Shown here in pieces: positions 60,185 to 64,000 of a stretch of 64,000 nucleotides of DNA. The stretch spans positions 62,001-126,000 of the forward strand of contig JABTUS010000003.1 of assembly GCA_015075305.1 (NCBI GenBank), read 5' to 3'. Both the position numbers and the translations under genes were made by a program. A model generated the notes under the pieces. The model searched no databases, was not told the DNA's origin, and saw only the letters and a program-made list of their open reading frames with translations. Origin of the DNA: Opitutaceae bacterium (GTDB lineage Bacteria; Verrucomicrobiota; Verrucomicrobiia; Opitutales; Opitutaceae). How positions within the stretch are numbered: the stretch's first letter is position 1; each line of letters starts with the position of its first letter.

Positions 60185-60325
60185 CTATTTGCGGAGGCTT
60201 TTGATGAAGCGTGCGAAGAGGCCCAGACCCAGGGCACTTGCTCCCACAAGCAGCGCGGTCGCGGTGTTTGAGTCAGGGACTGTTTGCGCGGGGGCCGCCG
60301 CAAGAAATGCGATCAATGATGTCAC
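60185..60325 (-). CDS. Micro-protein with VPDSN-CTERM-like tail (copy 2)
   Basis: 46 residues from GTG: MTSLIAFLAAAPAQT, VPDSNTATALLVGASALGLG, LFARFIKSLRK. The first codons (GTGACATCATT) align with copy 1 (ATGACATCATT), supporting the GTG start. Too short to appear in ordinary gene calls. Confidence 0.65.
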   Translation of the reverse strand: MTSLIAFLAAAPAQTVPDSNTATALLVGASALGLGLFARFIKSLRK

Positions 60326-60447
60326 CGGCTTGAATGTTTTCGTGAACTTAGGATTGCGAACTCGGGGGTGGTTGTTCGGAAGCGGGGCTCACCTGTCAGC
60401 GGGATAAATCGGGGGCGGTGGAGAAGCTTCGTGGAGATGAGGAAACC

Positions 60448-60485
60448 AATAAAAGAGCCATTCGAGATGAATCTTGGATGGCTCT
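60448..60485 (-). terminator. Hairpin ending micro-CTERM gene 3
   Basis: AGAGCCAT / ATGGCTCT stem followed on the minus strand by TTTTATTGG; 27 bp past the stop of copy 3. It resembles the hairpin at 59887 (both contain GAGCCAT or AGCCATCC cores). Confidence 0.65.
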
Positions 60486-60511
60486 GAATTCAGGTCGAAC
60501 CAGCGCAGATG

Positions 60512-60652
60512 CTATCTGCGGAGGCTCTTGATGAAGCGTGCGAAGAGGCCCAGACCCAAGGCACCGATGCCGAGCAGCAGCGCGGTCGCGATGTTTGAGT
60601 CCGGAACATTGTTTGGCACTGTCTGCGCAAGATGAAGAGCAACGTATATCAT
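60512..60652 (-). CDS. Micro-protein with VPDSN-CTERM-like tail (copy 3)
   Basis: 46 residues: MIYVALHLAQTVPNN, VPDSNIATALLLGIGALGLG, LFARFIKSLRR. The C-terminal 30 residues are almost identical to copy 2, while the N-terminal part differs. Each copy has its own hairpin downstream. Confidence 0.65.
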   Translation of the reverse strand: MIYVALHLAQTVPNNVPDSNIATALLLGIGALGLGLFARFIKSLRR

Positions 60653-60925
60653 AGCAGTAACAGTTTTGGGATTGTTTAGACGAACTAACGTACTACTGGT
60701 AGCATAAATTGCGCCGTTGCGTTGGCGAGTTCGCTAGTGGTGTCCAACTAGCTCACATGCACGGCTTAACACAATTCGATCGCCAGGTGCCAGGTATTGA
60801 CAAACCAGGCGATGTGTAAGGTCTGGCGACAATGATGTCGCGTAAACGACCTATCGACGCGACGGGCCAGGGTGCTGCATTCGCACCATTTGACATCACT
60901 GAGGGTCAGCCGACCTTGTGCTGTC

Positions 60926-61402
60926 ATGAAAGAACGTCTGAACTACGCCGCGGTATCACCGAAGGGCGTCGAGGCGATGCGCGCGTTGGAAACCCATGTG
61001 CGCCAGTCCGGCCTTGACCACTCACTGCTCGAACTCATCAAGACGCGGGCCTCGCAGATCAACGGATGCGCCTTCTGCCTTGACATGCATACGAAGGATG
61101 CCCGCGCCGCCGGTGAAACCGAACAGCGGCTCTACGGTCTGAGTGCCTGGCGTGAGGCACCCTACTACAATGCGCGGGAGCGCGCGGCCCTGGCATGGAC
61201 CGAAGCGGTGACCTTGGTCAGCGAAAGCCATGTGTCCGATGATGCCTACGAGGAGGTGCGCCGGCATTTCGATGAGCCGGAACTCGTGAACCTGACCATG
61301 GCCATTGTTGCGATCAACGGCTGGAACCGTCTCGCGATCGCCTTTCGCAAGGAGGCGGGCACGTATCAGCCTCCTGGGAAGCGACCGCACGGCGGAGCGT
61401 GA
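60926..61402 (+). CDS. AhpD-like carboxymuconolactone decarboxylase-family protein
   Basis: 158 residues. The CMD domain has the redox pair INGCAFCLDMHTKDARAAGE (CxxC-x3-H), then WREAPYYNARERAALAWTEA and LTMAIVAINGWNRLAIAFR. Members reduce peroxides via AhpC or act as stress-linked hydroperoxidases. An upstream in-frame start at 60872 lacks homology, so the ATG at 60926 (MKERLNY) is used. Convergent with the AsnC-domain gene. Confidence 0.9.
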   Translation: MKERLNYAAVSPKGVEAMRALETHVRQSGLDHSLLELIKTRASQINGCAFCLDMHTKDARAAGETEQRLYGLSAWREAPYYNARERAALAWTEAVTLVSESHVSDDAYEEVRRHFDEPELVNLTMAIVAINGWNRLAIAFRKEAGTYQPPGKRPHGGA

Positions 61403-61424
61403 TGGATTCCTCCTCCGTCGCGCA

Positions 61425-61697
61425 TCAATCGAGATCGATCGCCCTTCCACCTTCCCGTTTGTCGAGGCTCCGAAACGCGAACATCGTCTCGCTTTCGACA
61501 ATGCCCTCCGTCTTGAGCAGCGCATCCGTGATCACTGATTCGATCTTGTCCACCGATTCGGACCTGATGACCGCAATCAGATCGAAACGACCAGACACCG
61601 AGTAGACTTCCGCAATGTCAGGAATCTCGAGCAGTTTTTCGGCGGTACCCGTCACTTTGCGGTGGTCAATCTTCAACATGACGATGGCGGTTGGCAT
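61425..61697 (-). CDS. Stand-alone Lrp/AsnC ligand-binding (RAM) domain protein
   Basis: 90 residues: PTAIVMLKIDHRKVTGTAEK, IPDIAEVYSVSGRFDLIAVI and VDKIESVITDALLKTEGIVE form one alpha/beta RAM domain. There is no DNA-binding HTH, and no space for one with this start. Such proteins can form ligand-binding oligomers or pair with full-length Lrp. ATG at 61697. Confidence 0.85.
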   Translation of the reverse strand: MPTAIVMLKIDHRKVTGTAEKLLEIPDIAEVYSVSGRFDLIAVIRSESVDKIESVITDALLKTEGIVESETMFAFRSLDKREGGRAIDLD

Positions 61698-61829
61698 GAC
61701 GCTTCCATGAAACATTCCTGCAGCCAACGCAAGCCGGGGCGGCCCTGCCGGGAGATCAGCGGGGTCGCCGGACCCATGCGGGCGGCGCGCGACCGGGGGC
61801 CGCGTGCCGTTTGACGAACAACCAGAATC

Positions 61830-62672
61830 ATGAATTCAAACGAACAACGCGTCCGGGCGACGAGGCTTCGGGACCTTCACCAGGGGCCTGGAATCCTTGT
61901 GCTGCCGAATGCCTGGGACTGCACAAGCGCCCGGCTCTTCGAGGAGGCGGGCTTTCCCGCGATAGCCACGACCAGCGGTGGCGTGGCGGCCGTACTCGGC
62001 TATGCGGACGGACAGCATGTCAGCGCCGGCGAAATGCTGCTGCTGGTCGGCCGCATTGCGGAAACGGTTGCCGTGCCGGTGACGGCCGATCTCGAGGCTG
62101 GATACGGGCAATCGGCGGGTGAAATCGCGGAGGTCATGCGGCAGGCCATTTCAGCCGGTGTGGTGGGGGTCAATCTTGAGGATGGCCGGGGTGCCGGTCG
62201 GCCGCTCGCGAAAACTGCGGATCAGGCCGAGATCATTGGAGCGGTGCGCGAGGTCGCGTTGTCCGCAGGCATTCCTCTCGTGATCAATGCGCGGGTGGAT
62301 GTTTTCCTGCGGGCAGCGCCCGGCGATCCCGCAGGCCTGCTTGATCAGGCCGTGGAGCGCGCCCGGGCCTACTGTGGGGCGGGAGCGGACTCGATCTTTC
62401 CGATTGGATTGAGAGATTGTGAAACCATCTCGCGATTCGTTCGTGATGTGGGCTGCCCGGTGAACATCATGGCGGGGCACGGGGCTCCGGCGATCGCCGA
62501 ACTCGAACGGATCGGTGTGCGACGGGTGACCTTTGGCAGTGCAATGATGCGCGCCACGCTGCCGTTGGTTTGGAGCATGGCAAAGGACATGCGCGCCCGT
62601 GGTGAGTCGAGCCCGCTTGAACAAGGCGATTTCACGCATGCTGCCGTGAACGCTCTTTTCAACCGGAAATGA
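61830..62672 (+). CDS. Isocitrate lyase/PEP mutase-family protein
   Basis: 280 residues. TIM-barrel enzyme with LVLPNAWDCTSARLFEEAGF, TTSGGVAAVLGYADGQ, VTADLEAGYGQSAGEIAEVM, VVGVNLEDGRGAGRP, VINARVDVFLRA and MAGHGAPAIAELERIGVRRV. The KKCGH motif of true isocitrate lyases is absent. It cleaves or forms C-C or C-P bonds on small 2-oxo acids; the substrate is not evident. Confidence 0.88.
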   Translation: MNSNEQRVRATRLRDLHQGPGILVLPNAWDCTSARLFEEAGFPAIATTSGGVAAVLGYADGQHVSAGEMLLLVGRIAETVAVPVTADLEAGYGQSAGEIAEVMRQAISAGVVGVNLEDGRGAGRPLAKTADQAEIIGAVREVALSAGIPLVINARVDVFLRAAPGDPAGLLDQAVERARAYCGAGADSIFPIGLRDCETISRFVRDVGCPVNIMAGHGAPAIAELERIGVRRVTFGSAMMRATLPLVWSMAKDMRARGESSPLEQGDFTHAAVNALFNRK

Positions 62673-62789
62673 GATTGCGCCACAGATGGTGATGCAGACC
62701 GGAGAGGAACCACGGATCGAACCGGATGAACGCGGGATGATGCGCGTTCAAAGCGAATTCGCGACGCGCTGACTGGGGAATGGTCGGCG

Positions 62790-63317
62790 TTACCGGGCCT
62801 CACTGGCCCACTCGGAGGCCAGCCGCGCGGCGAAGACGCGATCTCCGATGTACAGCGGGGAAAAATCAAACACGCGATTGAAGCGCTCGATCAGGGGGTG
62901 CGCGCGCAGCGCTTTTCTTTTCAACGGCGAGCGCTTGAGTTCATCCGTGAACCGCTTTGTGAGCTTTGTGGCTCCGCTTTCATGGACATCCCGGCGGTTG
63001 TCATATTCGGCCGGAGCGTGCTGTCCCACCGCGGCGATATAAAAGTGCGCCAGCTCATGATAGAAGGCACGCAGAAGGGAATGCTTGCGGTCCGCCAGTC
63101 GATCGATGCGAAGTTGAATGGTGGTGCCGAAACCGGCCATGTAGGTGACATCCGTGGCGAATGCGCCTGGATCTGTCACGATTTTCGGTGCCTCGGCATC
63201 ATACCGTGCCCACCAGCGGCGCAATACATCGCGAACCTCATCCTCCAGCGTGTCAAAAATCAGCCAGAAGAGCGCGTGGATTTCCTCTGGTGTCGGCAAG
63301 TTTGGCGATTCGACCAT
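62790..63317 (-). CDS. Putative zinc metalloprotease-like protein (HELAH)
   Basis: 175 residues, no signal peptide. The motif LLRAFYHELAHFYIAAVGQH has HExxH in a helix, preceded by a beta-rich stretch (MAGFGTTIQLRIDRLADRKH). A third ligand cannot be assigned with confidence; Glu in AEYDNRRDVHESGATKL or the nearby His are candidates. Family not recognised. It could be an SprT- or minigluzincin-like protease. Confidence 0.6.
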   Translation of the reverse strand: MVESPNLPTPEEIHALFWLIFDTLEDEVRDVLRRWWARYDAEAPKIVTDPGAFATDVTYMAGFGTTIQLRIDRLADRKHSLLRAFYHELAHFYIAAVGQHAPAEYDNRRDVHESGATKLTKRFTDELKRSPLKRKALRAHPLIERFNRVFDFSPLYIGDRVFAARLASEWASEAR

Positions 63318-63700
63318 TGCAAAGTCATTATTCGGCTGGAAAGGGCAGGGGCTGAAGGAGTCAATCCATTGCAGGCTCCGGTCCTAGGGAGTCCTTGGAG
63401 TTTCCTTGGTGCAAGCATGCATGTCTAAGATGAATTACCTACGTTGGACAGCGGATCCTGGTTTGGCCTCATGGAAGGGTCGACTGCGAGATGTCCGGCG
63501 TTGTGAACCAACGCGCGTCCCCTGGGCATGACAAAGCATGCCCCTCGTGCGGAGGGGGGGGATTCCAGCGGGGGGGGGGAATGCAAGCAAAGAGGGAGGA
63601 GAGAGGGTGCAGGCAAAAATGGAGGCTGGCAGGTCGCGGGGCGCGGGAATGCTCACTTTGAGGATTTTCATATGGGGAAACACGCTTCTACTTCTTCGAA
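63318..63700. other. Intergenic region with two long G-runs
   Basis: 383 bp without a supported gene. It contains G8 (63554-63561) and G10 (63570-63579), 8 bp apart, on the strand of the downstream pdxY gene. Otherwise nothing recognisable. Confidence 0.55.
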
Positions 63701-64000
63701 ATGAACATCCTCTCGATCCAGTCGCATGTTGCGTACGGGCATGTTGGCAATGCATCGGCGGTGTTTCCGATGCAGCGACTCGGACACGAGGTCTGGCCGA
63801 TCCATACCGTCCAGTTCTCCAATCACACCGGATATGGCGCCTGGAAGGGCCGCGTTTTCGATGGAGGCATGATTGAGGAATGCGTCGAAGGCATTGAAAT
63901 GCGCGGCGTGCTGGGCTCCTGCGACGGAGTGCTTTCGGGTTACATGGGGTCATCCGACATCGGAGAGGCGATCCTCGGTTCGGTTGCCAAGGTCAGGGCG
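63701..64000 (+). CDS. pdxY: Pyridoxal kinase, N-terminal part (runs off right edge)
   Basis: First 100 codons: [60 protein letters not shown] and [18 protein letters not shown], the conserved start of PdxY-type ribokinase-fold kinases. Phosphorylates pyridoxal in the B6 salvage pathway. No stop codon within the window. Confidence 0.93.
   Translation, partial: MNILSIQSHVAYGHVGNASAVFPMQRLGHEVWPIHTVQFSNHTGYGAWKGRVFDGGMIEECVEGIEMRGVLGSCDGVLSGYMGSSDIGEAILGSVAKVRA

Noticed and set aside
59945..60652. Repeats considered as a CRISPR array
   Set aside because: Repeat units are about 140 bp, unequally spaced, and encode open reading frames; no short direct repeats or cas genes.

Overview
The window is a GC-rich bacterial chromosome segment. 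It most likely comes from the Verrucomicrobiota, close to Opitutaceae. The signs are large TonB-dependent receptors whose mature start carries a V-(I/E)-x-LSPF-x-V motif, each driven by an ECF sigma/FecR/STN module; VPDSG-CTERM-like tails; an IS21 element with two extra genes before istA; and a dispersed GxxExxY gene. This placement rests on recognising families by eye, not on a search.

Layout. (1) 1-5619, minus strand: an ECF sigma factor, FecR, STN and TonB-receptor locus whose receptor loses its C-terminus to an ISAzo13-type element running off the left edge. (2) 5792-6958: an RNase D-like exonuclease. (3) 6978-15312: an Ig-domain surface protein and a seven-gene minus-strand operon (DUF3570, TlpA thioredoxin, DUF4266 lipoprotein, response regulator, cupredoxin, histidine kinase, outer-membrane barrel). 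Near-identical inverted repeats, GGTAACAGCC(C/T)TGTTAC, lie upstream of both transcripts. (4) 15314-25219: rhomboid protease, gyrA, a GxxExxY gene bounded by inverted repeats, gyrB, an Rrf2 regulator, a zinc-ribbon protein, rnpB and rpsT. (5) 25241-31161: a putative glycosylase-like protein, a CRM-domain protein, FKBP isomerase, glpF-glpK, tRNA-Gly(UCC), rsmE and rsmD. (6) 31659-35800: an Mla-type lipid transport operon headed by an unusual WPF/WPL repeat protein. (7) 35819-44614: esterase, vapBC, IS21, a beheaded NamZ-like muramidase, an L,D-transpeptidase, a hypothetical protein and a lactonase-type propeller. (8) 44965-51611: a complete F1Fo ATP synthase operon, atpBEFHAGDC. (9) 51716-58318: a second sigma/FecR/STN-TonB locus, its receptor split by an IS630-type element at a TA site. 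(10) 58671-64000: a small Cys-rich secreted protein, a fatty acid hydroxylase, three tandem micro-genes that are little more than a VPDSN-type C-terminal sorting tail, an AhpD-like protein, a stand-alone AsnC ligand domain, a PEP mutase-family enzyme, a HELAH putative protease and the start of pdxY.

The housekeeping blocks (gyrase, RNase P, S20, rRNA methyltransferases, ATP synthase) are ordinary. The accessory parts show recent IS activity: three different IS families have each broken a cell-envelope gene, and two of the targets are paralogous TonB receptors whose signalling genes remain intact. The strongest candidates for new biology are the palindrome-linked cupredoxin/thioredoxin/two-component envelope operon, the tandem micro-CTERM array, and the WPF-repeat protein translationally coupled to an Mla transporter.
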